Below, piece after piece: positions 16,759 to 24,871 of a stretch of 47,908 bases of DNA. The translations under genes were made by a program, and so were the position numbers. The notes under the pieces are model-generated. The model worked only from the letters and a program-made list of their open reading frames with translations, was not told where the DNA came from and made no database searches. Source of the DNA: Clostridiales bacterium (GTDB lineage Bacteria; Bacillota; Clostridia; Oscillospirales; Oscillospiraceae); contig JAAYMC010000119.1 of the NCBI GenBank assembly GCA_012521555.1, positions 1 to 47,908 on the forward strand. The letters are read 5' to 3'. How positions within the stretch are numbered: position 1 is the first letter of the stretch; every line of letters starts with the position of its first letter.

Positions 16759-16883
16759 ACTTAATTACGTAAAGGTATATTCGCATTTATAATTTCACCA
16801 GGAAACGGCGCCGATTACATATTTATTCGTTTTTATTCGTTTTTTCGCGCACATAAGACATTTTTTAGGATGGGGGATTTGGG

Positions 16884-18086
16884 ATGCTGGACGTTGCGAT
16901 ACTTGGGCTCGGGACCGTCGGTTCCGGCGTTCTCGAGGTCATTGAAAAAAACTCAGACGCGATATCCCAAAGCGCAGCGCAGGAGATTCGGGTCAAGTAT
17001 ATTCTTGCCCGGAGAGACTACCCCGGAGCTCCCTTCGAAAAGCTTGTCACGAAGGACTTTTCGGTCATCGAAAACGACCCAGACGTGCGCATCGTCGTCG
17101 AGACAATCGGCGGCGTCGATGCGGCGTACGAATACACGAAACGCAGCCTGATGAAAGGCAAAAGCGTCGTCACGGCGAACAAGGAGCTTGTCGCCACGCA
17201 CGGCTACGAGCTGACGCAGCTGGCGAAGAAAAACAACGTCAACTACCTGTTCGAGGCCAGCGTCGGCGGCGGCATCCCGATCATCCGCCCGATCACCCAG
17301 TGCCTCGCCGCCAACAAAATCAAGGAGATTTACGGGATCCTCAACGGCACGACGAACTTCATCCTCACGGAGATGATCAAGAAGAACCTGTCGTTTGAGA
17401 CGGCTCTCAAGCGCGCGCAGGAAAGAGGGTACGCCGAGGCCAACCCCGAAGCCGATATTAAAGGATATGACGTGTGCCGCAAAATCTGCATCCTCGCGGC
17501 GCTGAGCTTCGGGCGGCACGTTTACCCGCGCCAGGTCAAGACGGAGGGCATCGAGTCGGTGACGCTCGCCGACATTGCCTACGCCGAAAAGCTCGGCTGC
17601 CGCGTCAAGCTCCTCGGCCGGGCCATTCACCGCGAGGAGGACGGGAAAATCACCGCTTACGTCGCCCCGCATCTCGTCGACGAAGACAACCTCGTCGCCA
17701 GCGTCGAGGGCGTGATGAACGGCATCATCGTGCGCGGCAACGCCATCGGCGACGTGATGTTCTACGGGGCCGGCGCCGGCAAACTGCCGACGGCCAGCGC
17801 CGTCGTGGCCGACGTCATCGACGCCGCCAAGCACATCGGCGCGCGCAAGTGGCTCAGCTGGGAAGACGGGTCGGACGAGATTATCTACGACAGCGACCTT
17901 CTGGAAAACGCGTGGTATGTGCGCACCGCGTCCCCGAAAGAGGAAATCGAAAAGCGGTTTGGCGACGTGGAGACGATTGAAGGCGATGGCGAGAGAGTGT
18001 TTATCACGCCGGTGATGAACCGGTACGCGCTGGATGAAAAGCTTGCCGGCCTGAACATCCGGGCGGCGTTTCGCATACTCAGATAA
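16884..18086 (+). CDS. hom: Homoserine dehydrogenase
   Basis: 400 residues, starting at the ATG at 16884 after AGGATGGGGG. The NAD(P)-binding motif is GLGTVGSGV (7-15), followed by the family's TANKELVATHG and the catalytic region around GGIPIIRP and GILNGTTNFILTEM, with the conserved Lys/Asp of ANPEADIKGYD. It reduces aspartate semialdehyde to homoserine, the branch to threonine and methionine. The C-terminal 90 residues occupy the ACT-domain position but are short and lack the PGVLA-type ligand loop, so threonine feedback through this domain may be reduced. The next gene is aspartate kinase, giving the first and third steps of one pathway. Confidence 0.95.
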   Translation: MLDVAILGLGTVGSGVLEVIEKNSDAISQSAAQEIRVKYILARRDYPGAPFEKLVTKDFSVIENDPDVRIVVETIGGVDAAYEYTKRSLMKGKSVVTANKELVATHGYELTQLAKKNNVNYLFEASVGGGIPIIRPITQCLAANKIKEIYGILNGTTNFILTEMIKKNLSFETALKRAQERGYAEANPEADIKGYDVCRKICILAALSFGRHVYPRQVKTEGIESVTLADIAYAEKLGCRVKLLGRAIHREEDGKITAYVAPHLVDEDNLVASVEGVMNGIIVRGNAIGDVMFYGAGAGKLPTASAVVADVIDAAKHIGARKWLSWEDGSDEIIYDSDLLENAWYVRTASPKEEIEKRFGDVETIEGDGERVFITPVMNRYALDEKLAGLNIRAAFRILR

Positions 18087-18127
18087 TGAATGTATAAGGC
18101 GCCCGCTGTTTTTTGTATTCGTTATTC

Positions 18128-18145
18128 GTTCCGAACGGTCGGAAC
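18128..18145 (+). promoter_or_regulatory. Hairpin just upstream of the lysC ribosome site
   Basis: GTTCCGA-acgg-TCGGAAC: a perfect 7-bp stem ending 2-3 nt before GTGGAGG (18148-18153). There is no T-run, so it is not a terminator. It may influence lysC translation or mRNA stability, or be a protein-binding site. Confidence 0.5.
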
Positions 18146-18162
18146 AGTGGAGGATAGAGATC

Positions 18163-19368
18163 ATGGCGTTAATTGTGCAGAAATTCGGAGGCAGCTCGGT
18201 TGCCGACGCAGAGAGGATTTTCCGTGTCGCAGGAATCATCGCCGATACGTACAACAAGGGCAACGACGTCATCGTCGTCCTCTCGGCGCAGGGCGACACG
18301 ACGGATGAACTGATCGCGAAGGCGGCCAAGATTAATGAGCGCCCCTCAAAGAGGGAGATGGATGTTCTCCTTTCGACCGGCGAGCAGATCTCCATCGCCC
18401 TGATGGCGATGGCGCTGGAGAAGATGAATCTGCCCGTCGTCTCCCTGACGGGGTGGCAGGTTGGAATAGAGACAAACACCGACTACGGCAACGCGCGCAT
18501 CAAGCGGGTCGGCGTCGAGCGGATCCGGCAGGAGCTCGACAAGCGGCGCATCGTCCTCGTCGCGGGATTCCAGGGGATAAACCGCCTCGGCGACATTACG
18601 ACGCTCGGGCGCGGCGGCTCGGATACGACGGCCGTCGCCATCGCCGCGACCATGCACGCCGACCTGTGCCAGATTTACACGGACGTGGAAGGCGTGTACA
18701 CGGCGGACCCGCGCAAGGTTCCGGGCGCGCGCAAGCTCGACGAGATTACTTACGACGAGATGCTTGAACTGGCTTCTCTCGGCGCACAGGTCCTGCATAA
18801 CAGATCAGTTGAAATGGCCAAGCGCTACGGCGTTCAGATTGAGGTGCTGTCCAGCTTCGTCCGGGCGCCCGGCACGGTGGTCAAGGAGGTTGTCAAGGTG
18901 GAAAAAACGAAAATCAGCGGCGTCGCGAAGGATACGGATGTGGCGCGCATCGCCCTGCTCGGCGTGAAGGACGAACCGGGCGTGGCGTTTAAGGTGTTCC
19001 GGTGCCTGGCCAACGCGAAGGTCAACGTGGACATTATCGTGCAGTCCTACGGGCGCAACGGCCGGCAGGACATCGGCTTTACCGTCGCGAAAAAGGATAT
19101 GGAGGCGGCCGAAAAGGCACTGCGGGAAGTGCAGCAGTCCCTCGAGTTTGAGGACATCCGCGTCTCCGACAACGTGGCGAAGGTATCCATCGTGGGCGCG
19201 GGCATGATGTCGTCCACCGGCATCGCGTCGATGATGTTCGAGGCGCTTGCCGACGCCAAAATCAACATCGAGATGATTTCCACAAGCGAAATCAAGATTT
19301 CCGTCCTCATCGACGCCGCCGACGCGGACCGCGCCGTGCAGGCCATCCACGCCAAGTTCTTCGAGTAA
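18163..19368 (+). CDS. lysC: Aspartate kinase (single-chain, two ACT domains)
   Basis: 401 residues. The substrate-binding motif VQKFGGSSVAD is at 4-14, the nucleotide region includes GRGGSDTTAVAIA, and the IYTDVEGVYTADPR motif follows. Two C-terminal ACT domains lie at about 265-400 (LLGVKDEPGVAFKVF; VSIVGAGMMSSTGIASMMF), as in lysine- and/or threonine-inhibited kinases. It phosphorylates aspartate, opening the pathway to lysine, diaminopimelate, threonine and methionine. Start follows GGAGG. Read with hom from the 16730 promoter or from an unseen promoter in the 76-nt gap; a strong terminator closes the unit. Confidence 0.96.
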   Translation: MALIVQKFGGSSVADAERIFRVAGIIADTYNKGNDVIVVLSAQGDTTDELIAKAAKINERPSKREMDVLLSTGEQISIALMAMALEKMNLPVVSLTGWQVGIETNTDYGNARIKRVGVERIRQELDKRRIVLVAGFQGINRLGDITTLGRGGSDTTAVAIAATMHADLCQIYTDVEGVYTADPRKVPGARKLDEITYDEMLELASLGAQVLHNRSVEMAKRYGVQIEVLSSFVRAPGTVVKEVVKVEKTKISGVAKDTDVARIALLGVKDEPGVAFKVFRCLANAKVNVDIIVQSYGRNGRQDIGFTVAKKDMEAAEKALREVQQSLEFEDIRVSDNVAKVSIVGAGMMSSTGIASMMFEALADAKINIEMISTSEIKISVLIDAADADRAVQAIHAKFFE

Positions 19369-19381
19369 TCTAAAAGCAAGC

Positions 19382-19415
19382 AAAGCCTCCTTCCGATACG
19401 GAAGGAGGCTTTTCG
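19382..19415 (+). terminator. Intrinsic terminator after lysC
   Basis: A 14-bp perfect stem AAAGCCTCCTTCCG (19382-19395) / complement (19399-19412) with a 3-nt loop ends in a short T-run. Confidence 0.9.
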
Positions 19416-19712
19416 CGTTTTGGGGAGTTTACGGCTGCCATTATGGCTTACACTTTTTACGACGGCGGCCAGGTCGCGCAGTTACGCTGAAAATGCGCGG
19501 CTTTGGCACGCCGCTGTGGCGCCGCGCGCGGCTTTCGCGGCACGCTCGTTATCGTCTTGCGGGTCATTCCTAAACGGTATGCTGTTTCGGGAACGCCGCG
19601 CTTTTTCCTGTTTTCAATGCGCGCGCCGCGGTATTGTGCGGCTTAACACGCAGCAAACACAGCACCGCCCGTTTCGGAATGCCGCCGCGCGCGCCGCTGC
19701 TTCAGGCGGCGG
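19416..19712. other. Intergenic stretch without a recognisable gene
   Basis: About 300 nt between the lysC terminator and the stop of the convergent hydrolase. An open frame on the plus strand has no ribosome site, a low-complexity Ala/Arg-rich translation and no family resemblance. A GC-rich imperfect hairpin (GCCGCTG...CAGGCGGCGGC) near 19685-19715 could terminate the hydrolase transcript, but lacks a clear T-run. Confidence 0.5.
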
Positions 19713-20621
19713 CTATTTTGCCTGCACGGCGCGGTCTAAAAAGCCGAAAATCGTCTCGACGCTCTCTTTTTCGGCGTAACCCGGGTCGGCGTGGGTGAGC
19801 GTTTCGCTGATGTCAAGCTCGGCGCGGCCCGGTCCGCAGACGGCGCAGATTTTTTCGTACAGCTCCGTCGCCTGCTGGTAGGGGATGACGGGGTCGTACC
19901 GCCCGTGCTGGATGAGGATGGGCGGGATGCCGGGGTGGACAAGGTGGATGGGGCTGACAAAATGCATAAGGTTCGGGACATCCTGCGCTCGGACGCCGAG
20001 GAGCCGGTCGACGGCGGGCTCCTCGTCCGGCGCGTACGAGCGCGGGTAGCCCGATTCGTCGTACTGAGCGTGCTGGCGGAGGAAGTCCGTCGGCCCGTAC
20101 TGCTCGACGACGGCGGCGATGCGGCTTGTCTTTATGAGCGGAGCGCCCTCAAAGGCGGGCTGCCCGTGGGTAAAGGCGGCGACCATCGCCAGGTGCGCGC
20201 CGGCGGACGCGCCCGCGAGGACGACGCGGGCCGCGTCGAGATGGTGCGCCGCGCCGTTTTCGGCAATCCAGCGCAAAACGGCCTTCACGTCGAACAGGTT
20301 TTCAGGGTAGCGGATCTCGGGCATCAGGCGGTACCCCGCCGCCACGACGGCGTAGCCGCGCCCCAGCCCCGGCATGAAGGGGAGGATCTGCGCGTCGCTC
20401 TTTCGCCCGAACTCCCATCCGCCGCCGTGGAGGAAGACGATGGCGGGGAAGGGCCCGTCGCCTTCGTCGGGGAGGTAGATGTCGATTTTCTGGCGCTTTG
20501 ACGGCCCGTAGGGGATATCGAGGTATTTGCGCGCGATTTTATCGGCTTCAATCGATAAGGCGGAAAAGCGGCCGAGCATTTTCTGCGTCTCGGACGCGGG
20601 CAAAATCCTTATCTCAGGCAT
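19713..20621 (-). CDS. Alpha/beta hydrolase of the hormone-sensitive-lipase type (esterase)
   Basis: 302 residues from the ATG at 20621, which follows AAGGAG with 7-nt spacing; a longer in-frame ATG at 20654 overlaps the promoter. The oxyanion motif HGGGW, nucleophile elbow GASAGA, Asp in GRYDPVIP and His in LTHADPGY are in family order. Distinct from the hydrolase at 9602-10501 (which has GDSAGG) but with the same N-terminal pattern KIDIYLPDEGDGPFP, so the two are paralogues. Cytosolic; likely cleaves small esters, substrate unknown. Own promoter, so not necessarily linked with the upstream flippase. Confidence 0.87.
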   Translation of the reverse strand: MPEIRILPASETQKMLGRFSALSIEADKIARKYLDIPYGPSKRQKIDIYLPDEGDGPFPAIVFLHGGGWEFGRKSDAQILPFMPGLGRGYAVVAAGYRLMPEIRYPENLFDVKAVLRWIAENGAAHHLDAARVVLAGASAGAHLAMVAAFTHGQPAFEGAPLIKTSRIAAVVEQYGPTDFLRQHAQYDESGYPRSYAPDEEPAVDRLLGVRAQDVPNLMHFVSPIHLVHPGIPPILIQHGRYDPVIPYQQATELYEKICAVCGPGRAELDISETLTHADPGYAEKESVETIFGFLDRAVQAK

Positions 20622-20652
20622 GGCGGCTCTCCTTTGCGAGTTGTTTGGCTCC

Positions 20653-20681
20653 ATTATAGCCGGATTTTTACCGCGATGGAA
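20653..20681 (-). promoter_or_regulatory. Promoter for the second hydrolase
   Basis: Minus strand TTCCAT (20681-20676), 17-nt spacer, TATAAT (20658-20653), 32 nt before the start. The -10 is perfect but the -35 weak. Confidence 0.5.
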
Positions 20682-20695
20682 GAGCCGCCCGCTTT

Positions 20696-22249
20696 TTAAG
20701 CCGACTGCTTCAGCCCGCCGCTTTTTATCATATTTTTAAACTTTACAAGGTCGCCCTTGACGACGCAGCCCGTCAGGAAAAGCAGAGCCGCGTACAGCAC
20801 CGCCGTGAGGGTGAGGTGGAGGGTCAGCGACATGCTTGTGTTTGCAAGCGGCAGGCGCGCCGCGCGCAAAAGCAGCGCCGAGAAGTTGACCGCGCCGACG
20901 GCGGAGAGCGCGGCCATCAGGATTTTCCGCAGCGGCAGGCGGATGCGCGTGACCACGGAGAGGCGGTGGATGCTCAGGGAGAAGTTGAACAGCTCGGCGA
21001 AGTAGATGACGAAGATGTACCCGGCCATGGCAAAGCGCGGGAGCAGGAAGTAGACGAACAGGACGCTGAGGATGGAGTCGAGGATGTTAAACTTCATCGA
21101 GTGCATGTGCTGCCCGAGGCCGCGGAGCATCCCGTCGGTGACGCCGTCCATGAAATACGCCGGCAGGAGGAAGCTGAGGATGCGGATGTACCGCCCCACG
21201 TCGGCGTTGTTGTAGATCGTCATCCCCAGCGCGTCGGCAAAGGCGAACATGGCGACGGTGATGACGATGGCAAAGAGCAGGCAGAAATACAGCACGCGGC
21301 TGACGATGCCGGAGATCTCCGCCTTGCGGTTGCCCACCTGCGCGTCCGTGAGCTCCGGCACGAGCAGCTCCGCCAGCGCGTAAAACAGCGCCGACGGGAA
21401 CGTGATGACCGGGAAGGCCATCCCCTGGATGATGCCGTAATCGGCCAGCGCTTTTTCCGCGGACGCGCCGGACTTCTTAAACCCGCGCGGGACGAGCAGG
21501 TTCTCCAGCGTCAAAAGGGCCGAGCGGGCGTAAGCCGACAGGGCAAGTGGCACGGCAATCCCAAGCAGCCGCTTCATCACGCCCTGGGCGCTGGCCTTGC
21601 GGGAGTTGTACCGCCGCCGGTCATGCACGTAGAGCACGTACAGCATGACAAACGACGCGATTTCCCCCACCACACCGCCGGCGACGACGATGGCGCAGGC
21701 CGTCTCGAGCGTGTACCCCGTCGACAGCGTGAGCGCCGCGACGACGACGCCGATGCGAATGAGCTGCTCGGCGATGGACACCGCCGCCGACTTAATCACG
21801 CGCGTGACCGCCGTAAAATAGCCCGCGAGGACGGCGGACAGGGCAAAGCAGGGCAGGCTCAGCGCGAGAATGCGCAGGGAGAGGATAGTGCGCGCGTCGC
21901 GGATCCATCGCGTGCCGATAAACTCCGCGCCGAAAAAGAGGGCGAGGGCCGCCGCCGTCCCGAAGCACAGGGCGTAGAGCATCCCGTTGCGGACGGCAAC
22001 CTTTATCCCCGCGGCGTTTCCTCGGCCGAGCTCCTCGGAGACGAGGCGCGTCGTCGCAAAGCGGATGCCGGAGATGGAAAACGTCGAGGCCAGCGCGCTG
22101 ACGGACATAATCAGCTGGAACAGGCCGATGCCGGCCGGACCGATTTTATTCGACAGCCAGACCTGAAACATCATGCCGACGGAGCGCATCAGGAGCGACG
22201 TTACCGTCAGCAGCAGCGTGTTGAAGAGGACGGCGCGTCCTCGGCTCAT
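20696..22249 (-). CDS. SpoVB/MurJ-like polysaccharide (lipid-linked) flippase, MVF superfamily
   Basis: 517 residues with about 14 predicted membrane segments, the size and layout of stage V sporulation protein B and related Wzx/MurJ flippases. The opening NTLLLTVTSLLMRSVGMMF and the early GIGLFQLIMSV are typical of the SpoVB group, which moves lipid-linked cell-wall or cortex precursors across the membrane. Start after GGAGG with 7-nt spacing. Paralogous SpoVB-like proteins are common in Clostridia, so true cortex function is not certain. A 12-bp palindrome lies at 22286-22297 in the 5' region. Confidence 0.85.
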   Translation of the reverse strand: MSRGRAVLFNTLLLTVTSLLMRSVGMMFQVWLSNKIGPAGIGLFQLIMSVSALASTFSISGIRFATTRLVSEELGRGNAAGIKVAVRNGMLYALCFGTAAALALFFGAEFIGTRWIRDARTILSLRILALSLPCFALSAVLAGYFTAVTRVIKSAAVSIAEQLIRIGVVVAALTLSTGYTLETACAIVVAGGVVGEIASFVMLYVLYVHDRRRYNSRKASAQGVMKRLLGIAVPLALSAYARSALLTLENLLVPRGFKKSGASAEKALADYGIIQGMAFPVITFPSALFYALAELLVPELTDAQVGNRKAEISGIVSRVLYFCLLFAIVITVAMFAFADALGMTIYNNADVGRYIRILSFLLPAYFMDGVTDGMLRGLGQHMHSMKFNILDSILSVLFVYFLLPRFAMAGYIFVIYFAELFNFSLSIHRLSVVTRIRLPLRKILMAALSAVGAVNFSALLLRAARLPLANTSMSLTLHLTLTAVLYAALLFLTGCVVKGDLVKFKNMIKSGGLKQSA

Positions 22250-22285
22250 AAGAAACCCTCCAAAGCGGCCAAGTCCATAAGTACA

Positions 22286-22297
22286 AGTAGTACTACT
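22286..22297. promoter_or_regulatory. Palindrome upstream of the flippase gene
   Basis: AGTAGTACTACT, a perfect 12-bp palindrome 37 nt upstream of the ATG and overlapping a TATAGT-like minus-strand -10 (22301-22296). No matching -35 is apparent. It could be an operator. Confidence 0.35.
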
Positions 22298-22420
22298 ATA
22301 TGCGCGATGGAGACGCTCTCATGTCTTAAAGAAGCCCGCCGCAGTTCGACATCGGGCGCGCCTAAAAAGCCGCGTGACGCGAAGGAGAGGGGAAAGAGTG
22401 GTAAAATTTTCTTTTCCCTC

Positions 22421-22449
22421 TTTACAAAATTCTCCTGCTGTGATATAAT
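22421..22449 (+). promoter_or_regulatory. Orphan promoter facing away from both neighbouring genes
   Basis: TTTACA (22421-22426), 17-nt spacer, TATAAT (22444-22449). Both flanking protein genes are on the minus strand, so this promoter does not serve either of them. Confidence 0.65.
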
Positions 22450-22475
22450 AAACGTAACAAACGTATCATACGTTT
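22450..22475 (+). promoter_or_regulatory. Operator-like palindrome at the orphan promoter's transcription start
   Basis: AAACGTAT-c-ATACGTTT (22459-22475), perfect 8-bp arms, preceded by another half-site AAACGTA at 22450-22456. It begins right after the -10 element, where a bound repressor would block initiation. Confidence 0.6.
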
Positions 22476-22603
22476 AAGACTTGATGCTCACATTCTAATC
22501 CTCCGGGCTTAAATCGCTCCGCTCACGCCAAGGCGGCGCATGAAAGCCACACAAACGGGCAAGACCCGCGGGTGAAGCGCACACCCGCGGGTCTTGCTTT
22601 ATA
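22456..22603 (+). ncRNA. Candidate small RNA between the orphan promoter and a strong hairpin
   Basis: The span from the predicted start to the terminator's T-rich tail is about 150 nt and encodes no credible protein. An 11-codon frame (22540-22575) has a weak ribosome site and is the only reading with a start and stop. A regulated small RNA is an inference from promoter, operator and terminator alone; expression is unknown. Confidence 0.35.
22559..22597. terminator. Strong hairpin terminator, shared by the small-RNA unit and flotillin
   Basis: A 16-bp perfect stem GCAAGACCCGCGGGTG (22559-22574) / complement (22582-22597) with a 7-nt loop. On the plus strand it is followed by TTTATATG; on the minus strand the tail is CCCGTTTG, poorer in T. 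It lies 16 nt past the flotillin stop, so it probably acts in both directions. Confidence 0.8.
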
Positions 22604-22613
22604 TGTATTTGTT

Positions 22614-24029
22614 TCAGCTCTCGCTTGCCAACTTGTCGGGGGAAGCCGCCGCGGCAGGAGCGGGCGCTTCGGAGGGTTTTTCCTCCTTCTGCTTGCCGAG
22701 AAACTCCGGAAGGTTAAGCCCCGCCATGTTGAGCAGGTCACTCAGCGGCGGGAGGGACTTAAAGAGGCCGGAGACGAAGCTGGCGGTGCTGGACGCGCTG
22801 CCCTGTCCGCCGTCCCAGACGGTGACCTTGTCGATCTTGAGGTTCTTGATGGCCTCGACCTGAATCTTGACGAGGTCTTCAATCTTGTCGGCGACGAGCA
22901 GGCGGATGGCGTCGGCCGGGTTGCCGCCAGCGGCCTGCACGATCTGGGCAAAGCCCGCCGCCTGGCGCGTGAGGATTTCCTGCATGCCGCGGCCTTCCGC
23001 CTCCATCCTGGCGACGATGGCGTCGGCCTCCGCCTGGGCCTTGATGCGCAGGCGCTCGGCCTCGGCTTCGGCTTCAATCTTAAGCTGCTGCTTTTCGATT
23101 TCGGCCTTCACCAGCACGTCGGCCTCGAGCGTGGCGCGCTCGCGCTCGGCGCGGGCCTGTTCCGCCTCGCGCTCGGCGGCGTACGCCTCGGACAGCGCGC
23201 GGGCCGCGGCGATTTTCTCGGCCGCCACGGCGCGGCGCTTGGCCTCCGCCTCCAGCTCGCGGCGGGTGGCGTCGGACTCGGCGATTTTCGCCTTCGCCTC
23301 GTTTTCGCCCTGGATGGCCTCCGATTCGGCGGCGGCCACACGGACGCGCCGGTCGCGGTTGGCGTTGGACTCGCCGATGGCGCCGGCCCGGTCGGCTTCC
23401 GCTACGCGGATGCGCGCCTCGTTGATGGCCTTGGCCGCCGCTTCGCGGCCCAGGGCCTCGATATAGCCGGATTCGTCGGTGATGTCGGTGACGTTGACGT
23501 TAATCAGCCGCAGGCCGATTTTCTTCAGCTCCGTTTCCACGTTGGACGAGACGGCCTCGAGGAACTTGTCGCGGTCGGTGTTGATTTCCTCGATGTCCAT
23601 CGTGGCGATGACAAGGCGCAGCTGGCCGAAGATGATGTCCTTGGCCAGCTCCTGAATCTCATGGAGCTGCAATCCCAGCAGGCGCTCGGCGGCGTTTTGC
23701 ATGATGCCCGGCTCCGTGGAGATGCCGACGGTGAAGCGGCTGGGCACGTTGATGCGGATGTTCTGACGGGACAGCGCGTTTTCCAGGTCGACGCTGATGG
23801 AGATGGGCGTGAGGTCGAGGTACGCGTACGACTGGATGACCGGCCAGATAAAGGCCGCGCCGCCGTGGATGCACTTGGCCGAACGGGAGGTGCCGTCCGG
23901 ATTTGTGCCCACCTTACCGTAAATGACCATGATTTTATCCGAGGGGCATTTGCGGTAGCGGGAGAGGATGAAAATAACGGTTGAGAGAATGACGATGGCG
24001 AAGACGACGAAGTAGATGATGAAATCCAA
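22614..24029 (-). CDS. floT: Flotillin family membrane-scaffold protein (FloT/YuaG-like)
   Basis: 471 residues from the TTG at 24029, 8 nt after AAAGGGG; a GTG three codons earlier is too close to that site. One membrane anchor (IIYFVVFAIVILSTVIFIL, 3-21) is followed by the SPFH/PHB domain to about 200. A long Ala/Glu/Arg coiled coil runs to about 390, and the end is Pro/Ala-rich (SEAPAPAAAASPDKLASES). Flotillins organise membrane microdomains and assist secretion, signalling and cell-wall enzymes. The upstream NfeD-like gene is 16 nt away, the classic flotillin/NfeD pairing. A gap of 364 nt follows towards the flippase gene and holds the small-RNA candidate. Confidence 0.92.
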   Translation of the reverse strand: MDFIIYFVVFAIVILSTVIFILSRYRKCPSDKIMVIYGKVGTNPDGTSRSAKCIHGGAAFIWPVIQSYAYLDLTPISISVDLENALSRQNIRINVPSRFTVGISTEPGIMQNAAERLLGLQLHEIQELAKDIIFGQLRLVIATMDIEEINTDRDKFLEAVSSNVETELKKIGLRLINVNVTDITDESGYIEALGREAAAKAINEARIRVAEADRAGAIGESNANRDRRVRVAAAESEAIQGENEAKAKIAESDATRRELEAEAKRRAVAAEKIAAARALSEAYAAEREAEQARAERERATLEADVLVKAEIEKQQLKIEAEAEAERLRIKAQAEADAIVARMEAEGRGMQEILTRQAAGFAQIVQAAGGNPADAIRLLVADKIEDLVKIQVEAIKNLKIDKVTVWDGGQGSASSTASFVSGLFKSLPPLSDLLNMAGLNLPEFLGKQKEEKPSEAPAPAAAASPDKLASES

Positions 24030-24045
24030 TTTTTCCACCCCTTTG

Positions 24046-24732
24046 TTAATTGACGCCGCTGCCGATCTCTTCCTTATGGGCAACGAGCAGCGTATTCTCA
24101 TCGGCGACGCCGACAATTTCCACAACGGTTCCGGTGCGCAGCGGCGTCTCCTCGTCGGTCACAGCGTCCAGCTCGCTGTACCGCTCCTGAAGGATGACGT
24201 GCACTTTCCCCGCGCCGGCGCGCGATGCCGGAATCGTGACGTACACCGTCGCCGTTTTGCCGACGGCGTTGTAAAGGTTTAGGTTGCCGGCCGACCGCAG
24301 GCGCGCCGTATACTTAAAGAGGAGCGCCACGGCGTACAGCGCCACCGTGCCGGCTATCAGCGCGCACGCCGCCGCAAACAGCGCGGAGTTGATAACCCCC
24401 GCCGCGGCGACGCCCGCCCAGCCGCCGACGGCGAAAAACGCCAGTATCCCGCGCAGGCTGAAGAGCGCAAGGCCTCCGCCGCCGTCCCCGCCGGCTTCGG
24501 CGGAGTCGGGGATGCCGTCGCCGTCCAGGTCGACGCCGGTGTCCGTGATGTTGGGGATACCGTCGCCGTCAAAATCAACGCCGGCGCCGGCGTCCGCGGA
24601 CGCGTCGGCGTCGCTGTCGCCCAGTCCGAAGAGGGCGAGCAGGGTCTGCAGGATGAGAATGATGGTTGCAGGGAGCGCAATGTAGGCGAAAATGTGCTGA
24701 ATCTGGCTGAGCGATTCCCACCAGGCGGCCAT
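24046..24732 (-). CDS. NfeD-like membrane protein with calcium-binding-type DxDGDG repeats
   Basis: 228 residues from the ATG at 24732 (GGAGG upstream). A membrane segment at about 13-36 is followed by a Gly/Asp-rich loop (39-88) holding two DFDGDGIPNITD / DLDGDGIPDSAE motifs of the thrombospondin type-3/EF-hand-like kind. Three further hydrophobic segments (about 88-150) and a C-terminal OB-fold NfeD domain (about 160-228) follow. NfeD proteins partner flotillins. The calcium-type loop would face the outside if the first helix is oriented N-in, which is inference. It is the first gene of the pair, 16 nt from floT. Confidence 0.82.
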   Translation of the reverse strand: MAAWWESLSQIQHIFAYIALPATIILILQTLLALFGLGDSDADASADAGAGVDFDGDGIPNITDTGVDLDGDGIPDSAEAGGDGGGGLALFSLRGILAFFAVGGWAGVAAAGVINSALFAAACALIAGTVALYAVALLFKYTARLRSAGNLNLYNAVGKTATVYVTIPASRAGAGKVHVILQERYSELDAVTDEETPLRTGTVVEIVGVADENTLLVAHKEEIGSGVN

Positions 24733-24816
24733 TATGAACTCCTCCTTTCCGCTTGCCGGCATAAACGGCAAATTCGGCTAATCCAGCTAAAATTTGACAG
24801 GCGAAAGGTTTAAGAA

Positions 24817-24853
24817 ACGGCCGGGCGGAAGGAGAGGACTTAAGCCCGGCCGT
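24817..24853 (-). terminator. Intrinsic terminator of the purF-dapF-dapL-glmS unit
   Basis: 10-bp perfect stem ACGGCCGGGC / GCCCGGCCGT (24817-24826, 24844-24853). On the minus strand it is followed by TTTCTTAAA, placed 18 nt after the glmS stop. Confidence 0.8.
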
Positions 24854-24871
24854 GACCGAAACGGTATCACA

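Noticed and set aside
19420..19779. Plus-strand frame in the lysC-hydrolase gap
   Set aside because: No ribosome site, overlaps the convergent hydrolase, Ala/Arg-rich with no domain.
20816..22477. 553-codon plus-strand open frame opposite the flippase gene
   Set aside because: Arg/Asp/Glu-rich text without family resemblance; the minus-strand flippase has clear homology and a ribosome site.
22540..22575. 11-codon peptide in the small-RNA candidate
   Set aside because: Weak ribosome site and its end lies in the terminator stem; no downstream gene to attenuate.
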